From positions 1 through 31,581 of the forward strand of contig NW_003125651.1 in assembly GCF_000003605.2 (NCBI RefSeq): a stretch of 31,581 nt of DNA, in the 5' to 3' direction. Below the pieces are notes generated by a model that worked only from the letters and a program-made list of their open reading frames with translations, was not told the origin of the DNA and searched no databases. Of this stretch, positions 8,560 through 18,136 are shown piece after piece. Source of the DNA: Saccoglossus kowalevskii (taxonomy: Eukaryota > Hemichordata > Enteropneusta > Harrimaniidae). The number at the start of each line of letters is the position of its first letter. Within the stretch, counting starts at the first letter, position 1. The translations under genes were made by a program, and so were the position numbers.

Positions 8560-8632
8560 GTTTCCGTAGTGTAGTGGTTATCACGTTCGCCTAACACGCG
8601 AAAGGTCCCTGGTTCGAGCCCAGGCGGAAACA
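8560..8632 (+). tRNA. tRNA-Val-AAC: tRNA-Val-AAC, consensus copy
   Basis: Tested positions all match the reference copy; duplicate of 5307. One private flank change (AATCAG for AAGCAG) just upstream. Confidence 0.9.
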
Positions 8633-8819
8633 ATATGAAGCCAGTAAATATTTTGAAACGATATCTATGCTGGATACCATGTGAAACTAAGTGCCCATAA
8701 AGCTAACTTCAAATGTTGTATTCGCAAGTTTTTGAAACTGCAAAATTGGAAGATTGTGTGATCAATTCACTATACTGTTAATTGTATTTTCGAGAAGATG
8801 TGAGAAAAGCAAGCAGCCT

Positions 8820-8880
8820 GTTTCCGTAGTGTAGTGGTTATCACGTTCGGCTAACACGCGAAAGGTCCCTGGCGGAAACA
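8820..8880 (+). pseudogene. T-arm-less tRNA-Val-AAC
   Basis: T-arm deletion with C31G; duplicate of the locus at 5567. Confidence 0.85.
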
Positions 8881-9072
8881 ATATGAAGCCAGTAAATATT
8901 TTGAAACGATATCTATGCTGGATACCATGTGAAACTACGTGCCCATCAAATCAGTTAGGCTTAAAATGTTGTATTCGCAAGTTTTTGAAACTGCAAAATT
9001 GGAAGATTGTGTGATCAATTCACTATACTGTTAAATGTATTTTCGAGAAGATGTGAGAAAAGCAAGCAGCCT

Positions 9073-9145
9073 GTTTCCGTAGTGTAGTGGTTATCACGTT
9101 CGCCTAACACGCGAAAGGTCCCTGGTTCGAGCCCAGGCGGAAACA
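9073..9145 (+). tRNA. tRNA-Val-AAC: tRNA-Val-AAC, consensus copy
   Basis: Identical to the reference copy; duplicate of 5820. Convergent with the CAC gene at 9443. Confidence 0.92.
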
Positions 9146-9442
9146 ATATGAAGCCAGTAAATATTTTGAAACGATATCTATGCTGGATACCATGTGAAAC
9201 TAAGTGCCCATAAAGCTAACTTCTCTTGAACTGCCGTTCTGCAGTGGCGTTAATCAAAGTTATTTGCATTTTAATCCACATTATCAATGTTCCAAGTATA
9301 ACTTAGCACTATATATGAATAGAGGTGTAATGCACACTAATTTACCTATTGTCTTCAACGACACGTTTCATAAGGTGGTGTTAATTATAAGTAAATTGGA
9401 ATTTGTTTTCTCCTGCGGCGTCAATTAAAACTAAATGATATT

Positions 9443-9515
9443 TGTTTTCGCCCGGGTTCGAACCGAGGGCATTTCGCGTGTGAGGCGAACGTGATAACCA
9501 CTACACTACGAAAAC
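9443..9515 (-). tRNA. tRNA-Val-CAC: tRNA-Val-CAC, near-consensus
   Basis: G45T in the variable loop and C50T, which leaves a T50-G64 wobble. Anticodon loop and B box are intact. It is the unbroken partner of 6190. Confidence 0.75.
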
Positions 9516-9660
9516 TCGTTACATGAAATCCCAAGAAATCAGTTAGGCTTCAAATGTTGTATTCGCAAGTTTTTGAAACTGCAAAATTGGAAGATTGTGT
9601 GATCAATTCACTATACTGTTAATTGTATTTTCGAGAAGATGTGAGAAAAGCAAGCAGCCT

Positions 9661-9721
9661 GTTTCCGTAGTGTAGTGGTTATCACGTTCGGCTAACACGC
9701 GAAAGGTCCCTGGCGGAAACA
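9661..9721 (+). pseudogene. T-arm-less tRNA-Val-AAC, first of a run of three
   Basis: T-arm deletion with C31G. With 9914 and 10167 it forms three consecutive 253-bp units, each carrying only a T-arm-less copy. Confidence 0.85.
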
Positions 9722-9913
9722 ATATGAAGCCAGTAAATATTTTGAAACGATATCTATGCTGGATACCATGTGAAACTACGTGCCCATCAAATCAGTTAGG
9801 CTTAAAATGTTGTATTCGCAAGTTTTTGAAACTGCAAAATTGGAAGATTGTGTGATCAATTCACTATACTGTTAAATGTATTTTCGAGAAGATGTGAGAA
9901 AAGCAAGCAGCCT

Positions 9914-9974
9914 GTTTCCGTAGTGTAGTGGTTATCACGTTCGGCTAACACGCGAAAGGTCCCTGGCGGAAACA
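9914..9974 (+). pseudogene. T-arm-less tRNA-Val-AAC, second of three
   Basis: T-arm deletion with C31G. Occupies the place held by the full-length gene 6660 in the related block. Confidence 0.85.
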
Positions 9975-10166
9975 ATATGAAGCCAGTAAATATTTTGAAA
10001 CGATATCTATGCTGGATACCATGTGAAACTACGTGCCCATCAAATCAGTTAGGCTTCAAATGTTGTATTCGCAAGTTTTTGAAACTGCAAAATTGGAAGA
10101 TTGTGTGATCAATTCACTATACTGTTAAATGTATTTTCGAGAAGATGTGAGAAAAGTAAGCAGCCT

Positions 10167-10227
10167 GTTTCCGTAGTGTAGTGGTTATCACGTTCGGCTA
10201 ACACGCGAAAGGTCCCTGGCGGAAACA
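10167..10227 (+). pseudogene. T-arm-less tRNA-Val-AAC, third of three
   Basis: T-arm deletion with C31G. Its flank shares the AAGTAAGC variant with the next gene at 10420. Confidence 0.85.
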
Positions 10228-10419
10228 ATATGAAGCCAGTAAATATTTTGAAACGATATCTATGCTGGATACCATGTGAAACTACGTGCCCATCAAATCA
10301 GTTAGGCTTCAAATGTTGTATTCGCAAGTTTTTGAAACTGCAAAATTGGAAGATTGTGTGATCAATTCACTATACTGTTAAATGTATTTTCGAGAAGATG
10401 TGAGAAAAGTAAGCAGCCT

Positions 10420-10492
10420 GTTTCCGTAGTGTAGTGGTTATCACGTTGGCCTAACACGCGAAAGGTCCCTGGTTCGAGCCCAGGCGGAAACA
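10420..10492 (+). tRNA. tRNA-Val-AAC: tRNA-Val-AAC, C29G copy
   Basis: Full length with an intact B box. C29G makes a G29-G41 mismatch in the middle of the anticodon stem. Possibly weakened. Confidence 0.7.
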
Positions 10493-10791
10493 ATTTGAAG
10501 CCAGTAAATATTTTGAAACGATATCTATGCTGGATTCCATGTGAAACTACGTGCCCATAAAGCTAACTTCTCTTGAACTGCAGTTCTGCAGTGGCGTTAG
10601 TCAAAGTTATTTGCATTTTAATCCACGTTATCAATGTTCCAAGTATAACTTAGCACTATATATATGAATAGAGGTGTAATGTACACTAATTTACCTATTG
10701 TCTTCAACGACACGTTTCGTAAGGTGGTGTTAATTATAAGTAAATTGGAATTTGTTTTCTCCTGTGGCGTCAATTAAAACTAAATGATATT

Positions 10792-10865
10792 TGTTTTCGC
10801 CCGGCTTCGAACCGGGGGGCCTTTCGCGTGTGAGGCGAACGTGATAACCACTACACTACGAAAAC
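10792..10865 (-). tRNA. tRNA-Val-CAC: tRNA-Val-CAC, 74-nt copy with C60G
   Basis: One extra C in the variable region, as at 4247, plus C60G at the end of the T-loop. The T-stem still pairs. The same pair of changes is seen at 11634 and 21970, on both sides of the polarity switch. Confidence 0.7.
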
Positions 10866-11010
10866 TCGTTACATGAAATCCCAAAAAATCAGTTAGGCTT
10901 CAAATGTTGTATTCGCAAGTTTTTGAAACTGCAAAATTGGAAGATTGTGTGATCAATTCACTATACTGTTAATTGTATTTTCGAGAAGATGTGAGAAAAG
11001 CAAGCAGCCT

Positions 11011-11071
11011 GTTTCCGTAGTGTAGTGGTTATCACGTTCGGCTAACACGCGAAAGGTCCCTGGCGGAAACA
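11011..11071 (+). pseudogene. T-arm-less tRNA-Val-AAC
   Basis: T-arm deletion with C31G; next AAC gene 253 bp downstream. Confidence 0.85.
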
Positions 11072-11263
11072 ATATGAAGCCAGTAAATATTTTGAAACGA
11101 TATCTATGCTGGATACCATGTGAAACTACGTGCCCATCATATCAGTTAGGCTTCAAATGTTGTATTCGCAAGTTTTTGAAACTGCAAAATTGGAAGATTG
11201 TGTGATCAATTCACTATACTGTTAAATGTATTTTCGAGAAGATGTGAGAAAAGTAAGCAGCCT

Positions 11264-11336
11264 GTTTCAGTAGTGTAGTGGTTATCACGTTCGCCTAACA
11301 CGCGAAAGGTCCCTGGTTCGAGCCCAGGCGGAAACA
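11264..11336 (+). tRNA. tRNA-Val-AAC: tRNA-Val-AAC, C6A copy
   Basis: Full length with B box and anticodon arm intact. C6A opens the acceptor pair with G67. It is the last plus-strand AAC gene before the array polarity flips. Confidence 0.72.
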
Positions 11337-11633
11337 ATTTGAAGCCAGTAAATATTTTGAAACGATATCTATGCTGGATTCCATGTGAAACTACGTGCCC
11401 ATAAAGCTAACTTCTCTTGAACTGCAGTTCTGCAGTGGCGTTAATCAAAGTTATTTGCATTTTAATCCACGTTATCAATGTTCCAAGTATAACTTAGCAC
11501 TATATATGAATAGAGGTGTAATGTACACTAATTTACCTATTGTCTTCAACGACACGTTTCGTAAGGTGGTGTTAATTATAAGTAAATTGGAATTTGTTTT
11601 CTCCTGTGGCGTCAATTAAAACTAAATGATATT

Positions 11634-11707
11634 TGTTTTCGCCCGGCTTCGAACCGGGGGGCCTTTCGCGTGTGAGGCGAACGTGATAACCACTACACTA
11701 CGGAAAC
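11634..11707 (-). pseudogene. Chimeric CAC/AAC tRNA gene at the polarity switch
   Basis: The 3' two thirds on the minus strand, including anticodon CAC, the extra variable-loop C and C60G, are CAC-type. The first bases (GTTTCCG) and everything upstream of them are AAC-type. The acceptor therefore has a C5-A68 mismatch. The crossover lies in the identical stretch between position 5 (11703) and the anticodon (11674). It may still be transcribed, since both internal boxes remain. Confidence 0.85.
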
Positions 11708-11852
11708 AGGCTGCTTGCTTTTCTCACATCTTCTCGAAAATACATTTAACAGTATAGTGAATTGATCACACAATCTTCCAATTTTGCAGTTTCAAAAACT
11801 TGTGAATACAACATTTGAAGCCTAACTGATTTTTTGCGATTTCATGTAACGA

Positions 11853-11925
11853 GTTTTCGTAGTGTAGTGGTTATCACGTTTGCCTCACACGCGAAAGGCC
11901 CCCTTTTCGAACCCGGGCGAAAACA
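11853..11925 (+). pseudogene. tRNA-Val-CAC, TT52-53 family
   Basis: First CAC gene on the plus strand. TT at 52-53 breaks two T-stem pairs and the B box; C29T as in its family. Confidence 0.65.
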
Positions 11926-12436
11926 AAAATCATTTAGTTTTAATTAACGCCGCAGGAGAAAAGAAATTCCAATTTACTTATAATTAACACCACCTTACGA
12001 AACGGTCGTTGAAGACAATAAGTAAATTAGCGTACATTACAATTCCATTCATAAGTAGTAGTGCTAAGTGGTACTTGCAACATCGATAATTAAAATGCAA
12101 AAAACTTTGATTAATGCCATTAGAAAATTGCAGTTCAAGAGAAGTTAGCTTTTTATGCACGTAGTTTCAGATGGTATCCAGCATTGATATGGTTTCAAAA
12201 TATTTACTGGCCTCACATTGTTTTCGCCTGGGCTCGAACCAGGGACCTTTCCCGTGATAGGCAAACGTGATTACCACTACAATACGGAAACAGGCAGGTT
12301 GCTTTTCTCACATCTTCTCGAAAATACAATTAACAGTATAGTGAAGTGATCAAACAATCTTGCAATTTCGCAGTTTCAACAATTTGCGAATACAACATTT
12401 GAAGCCTAACTGATTTCTTGCGATTTCATGTAACGA
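11926..12436. repeat. Strongly diverged array unit
   Basis: Spacer, AAC gene and flank align with the ordinary unit but with many more substitutions and small indels than any other unit in the window (for example an altered 74-codon frame and GGTTGCTTTTCTC in the flank). It appears to have escaped the homogenisation that keeps its neighbours alike. Confidence 0.75.
12219..12291 (-). pseudogene. Diverged tRNA-Val-AAC with anticodon AUC
   Basis: Length 73 with intact T-arm and B box. A35T changes the anticodon from AAC to ATC, which would read GAU (Asp) codons. C40G leaves a G30-G40 mismatch. Several further changes affect the D-arm and acceptor (CGAAAACA at the 3' end against GTTTCCG). Confidence 0.7.
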
Positions 12437-12509
12437 GTTTTCGTAGTGTAGTGGTTATCACGTTCGCCTCACACGCGAAAGGCCCCCGGTTCGAACCCGG
12501 GCGAAAACA
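12437..12509 (+). tRNA. tRNA-Val-CAC: tRNA-Val-CAC, consensus copy
   Basis: Identical to the reference CAC gene at 3659. Its divergent partner is the diverged AUC copy at 12219. Confidence 0.92.
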
Positions 12510-12806
12510 AAAATCATTTAGTTTTAATTAACGCCACAGGAGAAAACAAATTCCAATTTACTTATAATTAACACCACCTTATGAAACGTGTCGTTGAAGA
12601 CAATAGGTAAATTAGTGTACATTACACCTCTATTCATACATAGTGCTAAGTTATACTTGGAACATTGATAACGTGGATTAAAATGCAAATAACTTTGATT
12701 AACGCCACTGCAGAACTGCAGTTCAAGAGAAGTTAGCTTTATGGGCACGTAGTTTCACATGGTATCCAGCATAGATATCGTTTCAAAATATTTACTGGCT
12801 TCATAT

Positions 12807-12867
12807 TGTTTCCGCCAGGGACCTTTCGCGTGTTAGCCGAACGTGATAACCACTACACTACGGAAAC
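12807..12867 (-). pseudogene. T-arm-less tRNA-Val-AAC
   Basis: T-arm deletion with C31G, on the minus strand. Divergent from the CAC gene at 13012; the flank has lost a few bases (TTTCATAACTTG). Confidence 0.85.
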
Positions 12868-13011
12868 AGGCTGCTTGCTTTTCTCACATCTTCTCGAAAA
12901 TACAATTAACAGTATAGTGAATTGATCACACAATCTTCCAATTTTGCAGTTTCATAACTTGCGAATACAACATTTGAAGCCTAACTGATTTTTTGGGATT
13001 TCATGTAACGA

Positions 13012-13084
13012 GTTTTCGTAGTGTAGTGGTTATCACGTTTGCCTCACACGCGAAAGGCTCCCGGTTCGAACCCGGGCGAAAACA
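13012..13084 (+). tRNA. tRNA-Val-CAC: tRNA-Val-CAC, near-consensus
   Basis: C29T (wobble) and C48T in the variable loop. T-arm and B box intact; likely functional. Confidence 0.8.
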
Positions 13085-13381
13085 AATATCATTTTGTTTT
13101 AATTGACGCCGCAGGAGAAAACAAATTCCAATTTACTTATAATTAACACCACCTTATGAAACGTGTCGTTGAAGACAATAGGTAAATTAGTGTACATTAC
13201 ACCTCTATTCATACATAGTGCTAAGTTATACTTGGAACATTGATAACGTGGATTAAAATGCAAATAACTTTGATTAACGCCACTGCAGAACTGCAGTTCA
13301 AGAGAAGTTACCTTTATGGGCACGTAGTTTCACTTGTTATCCAGCATAGATATCGTTTCAAAATATTTACTGGATTCATAT

Positions 13382-13454
13382 TGTTTCCGCCTGGGCTCGA
13401 ACCAGGGACCTTTCGCGTGTTAGGCGAACGTGATAACCACTACACTACGGAAAC
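13382..13454 (-). tRNA. tRNA-Val-AAC: tRNA-Val-AAC, consensus copy
   Basis: Identical to the reference AAC gene. Followed on its 5' side by a CAC-less short unit. Confidence 0.9.
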
Positions 13455-13646
13455 AGGCTGCTTACTTTTCTCACATCTTCTCGAAAATACATTTAACAGT
13501 ATAGTGAATTGATCACACAATCTTCCAATTTTGCAGTTTCAAAAACTTGCGAATACAACATTTGAAGCCTAACTGATATGATGGGCACGTAGTTTCACAT
13601 GGTATCCAGCATAGATATCGTTTCAAAATATTTACTGGCTTCATAT

Positions 13647-13707
13647 TGTTTCCGCCAGGGACCTTTCGCGTGTTAGCCGAACGTGATAACCACTACACTA
13701 CGGAAAC
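13647..13707 (-). pseudogene. T-arm-less tRNA-Val-AAC
   Basis: T-arm deletion with C31G; divergent from the CAC gene at 13853. Confidence 0.85.
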
Positions 13708-13852
13708 AGGCTGCTTGCTTTTCTCACATCTTCTCGAAAATACAATTAACAGTATAGTGAATTGATCACACAATCTTCCAATTTTGCAGTTTCAAAAACT
13801 TGCGAATACAACATTTGAAGCCTAACTGATTTTTTGGGATTTCATGTAACGA

Positions 13853-13925
13853 GTTTTCGTAGTGTAGTGGTTATCACGTTCGCCTCACACGCGAAAGGCC
13901 CTCGGTTCGAACCCGGGCGAAAACA
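13853..13925 (+). tRNA. tRNA-Val-CAC: tRNA-Val-CAC, near-consensus
   Basis: Single change C50T, a T50-G64 wobble, shared with 9443 and 6190 in the left arm. Likely functional. Confidence 0.82.
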
Positions 13926-14222
13926 AATATCATTTAGTTTTAATTGACGCCGCAGGAGAAAACAAATTCCAATTTACTTATAATTAACACCACCTTATGA
14001 AACGTGTCGTTGAAGACAATAGGTAAATTAGTGTGCATTACACCTCTATTCATATATAGTGCTAAGTTATACTTGGAACATTGATAATGTGGATTAAAAT
14101 GCAAATAACTTTGATTAACGCCACTGCAGAACGGCAGTTCAAGAGAAGTTAGCTTTATGGGCACGTAGTTTCACATGGTATCCAGCATAGATATCGTTTC
14201 AAAATATTTACTGGCTTCATAT

Positions 14223-14295
14223 TGTTTCCGCCTGGGCTCGAACCAGGGACCTTTCGCGTGTTAGGCGAACGTGATAACCACTACACTACGGAAAC
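14223..14295 (-). tRNA. tRNA-Val-AAC: tRNA-Val-AAC, consensus copy
   Basis: Identical to the reference AAC gene; convergent with the CAC gene at 13853. Confidence 0.92.
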
Positions 14296-14487
14296 AGGCT
14301 GCTTGCTTTTCTCACATGTTCTCGAAAATACAATTAACAGTATAGTGAATTGATCACACAATCTTCCAATTTTGCAGTTTCAAAAACTTGCGAATACAAC
14401 ATTTGAAGCCTAACTGATTTGATGGGCACGTAGTTTCACATGGTATCCAGCATAGATATCGTTTCAAAATATTTACTGGCTTCATAT

Positions 14488-14548
14488 TGTTTCCGCCAGG
14501 GACCTTTCGCGTGTTAGCCGAACGTGATAACCACTACACTACGGAAAC
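14488..14548 (-). pseudogene. T-arm-less tRNA-Val-AAC
   Basis: T-arm deletion with C31G, in a CAC-less short unit. Confidence 0.85.
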
Positions 14549-14735
14549 AGGCTGCTTGCTTTTCTCACATCTTCTCGAAAATACAATTAACAGTATAGTG
14601 AATTGATCACACAATCTTCCAATTTTGCAGTTTCAAAAACTTGCGAATACAACATTTGAAGTTAGCTTTATGGGCACTTAGTTTCACATGGTATCCAGCA
14701 TAGATATCGTTTCAAAATATTTACTGGCTTCATAT

Positions 14736-14808
14736 TGTTTCCGCCTGGGCTCGAACCAGGGACCTTTCGCGTGTTAGGCGAACGTGATAACCACTACACT
14801 ACGGAAAC
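14736..14808 (-). tRNA. tRNA-Val-AAC: tRNA-Val-AAC, consensus copy
   Basis: Identical to the reference AAC gene; short units on both sides, so no CAC partner. Confidence 0.9.
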
Positions 14809-15000
14809 AGGCTGCTTGCTTTTCTCACATCTTCTCGAAAATACATTTAACAGTATAGTGAATTGATCACACAATCTTCCAATTTTGCAGTTTCAAAAAC
14901 TTGCGAATACAACATTTTAAGCCTAACTGATTTGATGGGCACGTAGTTTCACATGGTATCCAGCATAGATATCGTTTCAAAATATTTACTGGCTTCATAT

Positions 15001-15061
15001 TGTTTCCGCCAGGGACCTTTCGCGTGTTAGCCGAACGTGATAACCACTACACTACGGAAAC
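15001..15061 (-). pseudogene. T-arm-less tRNA-Val-AAC
   Basis: T-arm deletion with C31G; first copy in the 841-bp duplication. Confidence 0.85.
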
Positions 15062-15206
15062 AGGCTGCTTGCTTTTCTCACATCTTCTCGAAAATACAAT
15101 TAACAGTATAGTGAATTGATCACACAATCTTCCAATTTTGCAGTTTCAAAAACTTGCGAATACAACATTTGAAGCCTAACTGATTTTTTGGGATTTCATA
15201 TAACGA

Positions 15207-15279
15207 GTTTTCGTAGTGTAGCGGTTATCACGTTCGCCTCACACGCGAAAGGCCCCCGGTTCGAACCCGGGTGAAAACA
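15207..15279 (+). tRNA. tRNA-Val-CAC: tRNA-Val-CAC, C66T copy
   Basis: C66T wobble plus T16C in the D-loop (A-box region). Anticodon and B box intact. Confidence 0.72.
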
Positions 15280-15576
15280 AATATCATTTAGTTTTAATTG
15301 ACGCCGCAGGAGAAAACAAATTCCAATTTACTTATAATTAACACCAGCTTATGAAACGTGTCGTCGAAGACACTAGATAAATTAGTGTACATCACACCTC
15401 TATTCATGTATAGTGCTGAGTTATACTTGGAACATTGATAACGTGGATTAAAATGCAAATAACTTTGATTAACGCCACTGCAGAACTGCAGTTCAAGAGA
15501 AGTTAGCTTTATGGGCACGTAGTTTCACATGGTATCCAGCATAGATATCGTTTCAAAATATTCACTGGCTTCATAT

Positions 15577-15649
15577 TGTTTCCGACTGGGCTCGAACCAG
15601 GGACCTTTCGAGTGTTAGGCGAACGAGATAACCACTACACTACCGAAAC
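15577..15649 (-). pseudogene. tRNA-Val-AAC, four-change degenerate family
   Basis: C6G, A24T, G39T and G65T as at 2137. Convergent with the C66T CAC gene, as in the left arm (6883 with 7253). Confidence 0.78.
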
Positions 15650-15841
15650 AGGCTGCTTGCTTTTCTCACATCTTCTCGAAAATACATTTAACAGTATAGT
15701 GAATTGATCACACAATCTTCCAATTTTGCAGTTTCAAAAACTTGCGAATACAACATTTTAAGCCTAACTGATTTGATGGGCACGTAGTTTCACATGGTAT
15801 CCAGCATAGATATCGTTTCAAAATATTTACTGGCTTCATAT

Positions 15842-15902
15842 TGTTTCCGCCAGGGACCTTTCGCGTGTTAGCCGAACGTGATAACCACTACACTACGGAA
15901 AC
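15842..15902 (-). pseudogene. T-arm-less tRNA-Val-AAC
   Basis: T-arm deletion with C31G; second copy in the 841-bp duplication. Confidence 0.85.
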
Positions 15903-16047
15903 AGGCTGCTTGCTTTTCTCACATCTTCTCGAAAATACAATTAACAGTATAGTGAATTGATCACACAATCTTCCAATTTTGCAGTTTCAAAAACTTGCGA
16001 ATACAACATTTGAAGCCTAACTGATTTTTTGGGATTTCATGTAACGA

Positions 16048-16120
16048 GTTTTCGTAGTGTAGTGGTTATCACGTTCGCCTCACACGCGAAAGGCCCCCGG
16101 TTCGAACCCGGGTGAAAACA
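16048..16120 (+). tRNA. tRNA-Val-CAC: tRNA-Val-CAC, C66T copy
   Basis: Only C66T differs from consensus. Duplicate of 15207 without its T16C change. Confidence 0.8.
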
Positions 16121-16417
16121 AATATCATTTAGTTTTAATTGACGCCGCAGGAGAAAACAAATTCCAATTTACTTATAATTAACACCAGCTTATGAAACGT
16201 GTCGTCGAAGACACTAGATAAATTAGTGTACATCACACCTCTATTCATGTATAGTGCTGAGTTATACTTGGAACATTGATAACGTGGATTAAAATGCAAA
16301 TAACTTTGATTAACGCCACTACAGAACTGCAGTTTAAGAGAAGTTAGCTTTATGGGCACGTAGTTTCACATGGTATCCAGCATAGATATCGTTTCAAAAT
16401 ATTCACTGGCTTCATAT

Positions 16418-16490
16418 TGTTTCCGACTGGGCTCGAACCAGGGACCTTTCGAGTGTTAGGCGAACGAGATAACCACTACACTACCGAAAC
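16418..16490 (-). pseudogene. tRNA-Val-AAC, four-change degenerate family
   Basis: Same four helix-breaking changes as 15577, 841 bp away. Confidence 0.78.
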
Positions 16491-16640
16491 AGGCTGCTTG
16501 CTTTTCTCACATCTTCTCGAAAATACAATTAACAGTATAGTGAATTGATCACACAATCTTCCAATTTTGCAGTTTCAAAAACGTAGTTTCACATGGTATC
16601 CAGCATAGATATCGTTTCAAAATATTTACTGGCTTCATAT

Positions 16641-16713
16641 TGTTTCCGCCTGGGCTCGAACAAGGGACCTTTCACGTGTTAGGCGAACGTGATAACCACT
16701 ACACTACGGAAAC
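16641..16713 (-). tRNA. tRNA-Val-AAC: tRNA-Val-AAC, T52 copy (uncompensated)
   Basis: C40T and G52T, with C62 unchanged, so pair 52-62 is a mismatch. It is the half-changed relative of 1326, where A62 restores the pair. Confidence 0.7.
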
Positions 16714-16858
16714 AGGCTGCTTGCTTTTCTCACATGTTCTCGAAAATACAATTAACAGTATAGTGAATTGATCACACAATCTTCCAATTTTGCAGTTTCA
16801 AAAACTTGCGAATACAACATTTGAAGCCTAACTGATTTTTTGCGATTTCATGTAACGA

Positions 16859-16931
16859 GTTTTCGTAGTGTAGTGGTTATCACGTTTGCCTCACACGCGA
16901 AAGGCCCCCTTTTCGAACCCGGGCGAAAACA
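16859..16931 (+). pseudogene. tRNA-Val-CAC, TT52-53 family
   Basis: TT at 52-53 and C29T; T-stem and B box damaged. It sits beside the T52 AAC copy, as 1108 sits beside 1326 in the left arm. Confidence 0.65.
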
Positions 16932-17229
16932 AAAATCATTTAGTTTTAATTAACGCCGCAGGAAAAAAGAAATTCCAATTTACTTATAATTAACACCACC
17001 TTATGAAACGTGTCGTTGAAGACAATAGGTAAATTAGTGTACATTACACCTCTATTCATATATAGTGCTAAGTTATACTTGGAACATTGATAACGTGGAT
17101 TAAAATGCAAAATAACTTTGATTAACGCCACTGCAGAACTGCAGTTCAAGAGAAATTAGCTTTATGGGCACGTAGTTTCACATGGAATCCAGCATAGATA
17201 TCGTTTCAAAATATTTACTGGCTTCATAT

Positions 17230-17290
17230 TGTTTCCGCCAGGGACCTTTCGCGTGTTAGCCGAACGTGATAACCACTACACTACGTAAAC
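17230..17290 (-). pseudogene. T-arm-less tRNA-Val-AAC
   Basis: T-arm deletion with C31G, plus C5A in the acceptor stem. Confidence 0.84.
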
Positions 17291-17435
17291 AGGCTTCTTG
17301 CTTTTCTCACATCTTCTCGAAAATACAATTAACAGTATAGTGAATTGATCACACAATCTTCCAATTTTGCAGTTTCAAAAACTTGCGAATACAACATTTG
17401 AAGCCTAACTGATTTTTTGGGATTTCATGTAACGA

Positions 17436-17508
17436 GTTTTCGTAGTGTAGTGGTTATCACGTTCGCCTCACACGCGAAAGGCCCCCGGTTCGAACCCGGG
17501 CGAAAACA
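17436..17508 (+). tRNA. tRNA-Val-CAC: tRNA-Val-CAC, consensus copy
   Basis: Identical to the reference CAC gene. Convergent with the broken AAC fragment at 17806. Confidence 0.92.
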
Positions 17509-17805
17509 AATATCATTTAGTTTTAGTTGACGCCGCAGGAGAAAACAAATTCCAATTTATTTATAATTAACAGCACCTTATGAAACGTGTCGTTGAAGGC
17601 AATAGGTAAATTAGTGTACATTACACCTCTATTCATATATAGTGCTAAGTTATACTTGGAACATTGATAACGTGGATTAAAATGCAAATAACTTTGATTA
17701 ACGCCACTGCAGAACTGCAGTTCAAGAGAAGTTAGCTTTATGGGCACGTAGTTTCACATGGTATCCAGCATTGATAACGTTTCAAAATATTTACTGGCTT
17801 CATAT

Positions 17806-17847
17806 TGTTTCCGCCTGGGCTCGAACCAGGGACCTTTCGCGTGTTAG
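17806..17847 (-). pseudogene. tRNA-Val-AAC 3' fragment fused to spacer
   Basis: Only about 42 nt from the 3' end up to the anticodon remain. At TTAG the tRNA runs directly into a second spacer (from about 17848), so the tRNA 5' part, the 145-bp flank and a CAC gene are missing. TTAG is shared by both parents of the junction, which fits microhomology-mediated deletion. Confidence 0.85.
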
Positions 17848-18136
17848 TTAGTTTTAATTGACGCCGCAGGAGAAAACAAATTCCAATTTACTTATAATTA
17901 ACACCACCTTATGAAACGTGTCGTTGAAGACAATAGGTAAATTAGTGTACATTACACCTCTATTCATATATAGTGCTAAGTTATACTTGGAACATTGATA
18001 ACGTGGATTAAAATGCAAATAACTTTGATTAACGCCACTGCAGAACTGCAGTTCAAGAAAAGTTAGCTTTATGGGCACGTAGTTTCACATGGTATCCAGC
18101 ATAGATATCGTTTCAAAATATTTACTGGCTTCATAT

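Larger units (their letters stand above)
8273..9904. repeat. About 1.63-kb block, partner of 5020-6650
   Basis: Contains the same series of AAC and CAC loci as the block 3.25 kb upstream. This copy keeps the intact-length CAC gene at 9443, while the other has a 1-bp deletion. Confidence 0.8.
1..11707 (+). repeat. Left arm of tRNA-Val tandem array (AAC on +, CAC on -)
   Basis: This arm is a tandem array of about 588-bp units. Each holds a CAC gene on the minus strand, a 145-bp shared upstream region, an AAC gene on the plus strand and a 297-bp tail-to-tail spacer. Start-to-start spacing of AAC genes is 588 bp for full units (150 to 738, 1549 to 2137, 2137 to 2725), 576 bp where the AAC copy lacks its T-arm, and 223, 253 or 260 bp where the CAC gene and spacer are deleted. 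The arm holds 28 AAC-type and 14 CAC-type loci. Bases 1-3 are the last bases of another CAC gene outside the window, so the array continues to the left. Confidence 0.95.
14809..16490. repeat. 841-bp tandem duplication in the right arm
   Basis: T-arm-less AAC 15001, CAC 15207 and degenerate AAC 15577 recur at 15842, 16048 and 16418, each exactly 841 bp further (588 + 253). Both copies share the private C66T CAC gene and four-change AAC gene. Boundaries are approximate. Confidence 0.8.

Noticed and set aside
11000-12500. Palindrome at 11.7 kb as a sequencing fold-back artefact
   Set aside because: The arms do not mirror each other: order of intact, T-arm-less and degenerate copies differs, and a diverged unit lies only on the right. 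A fold-back read would give matching arms. Read support should still be checked.
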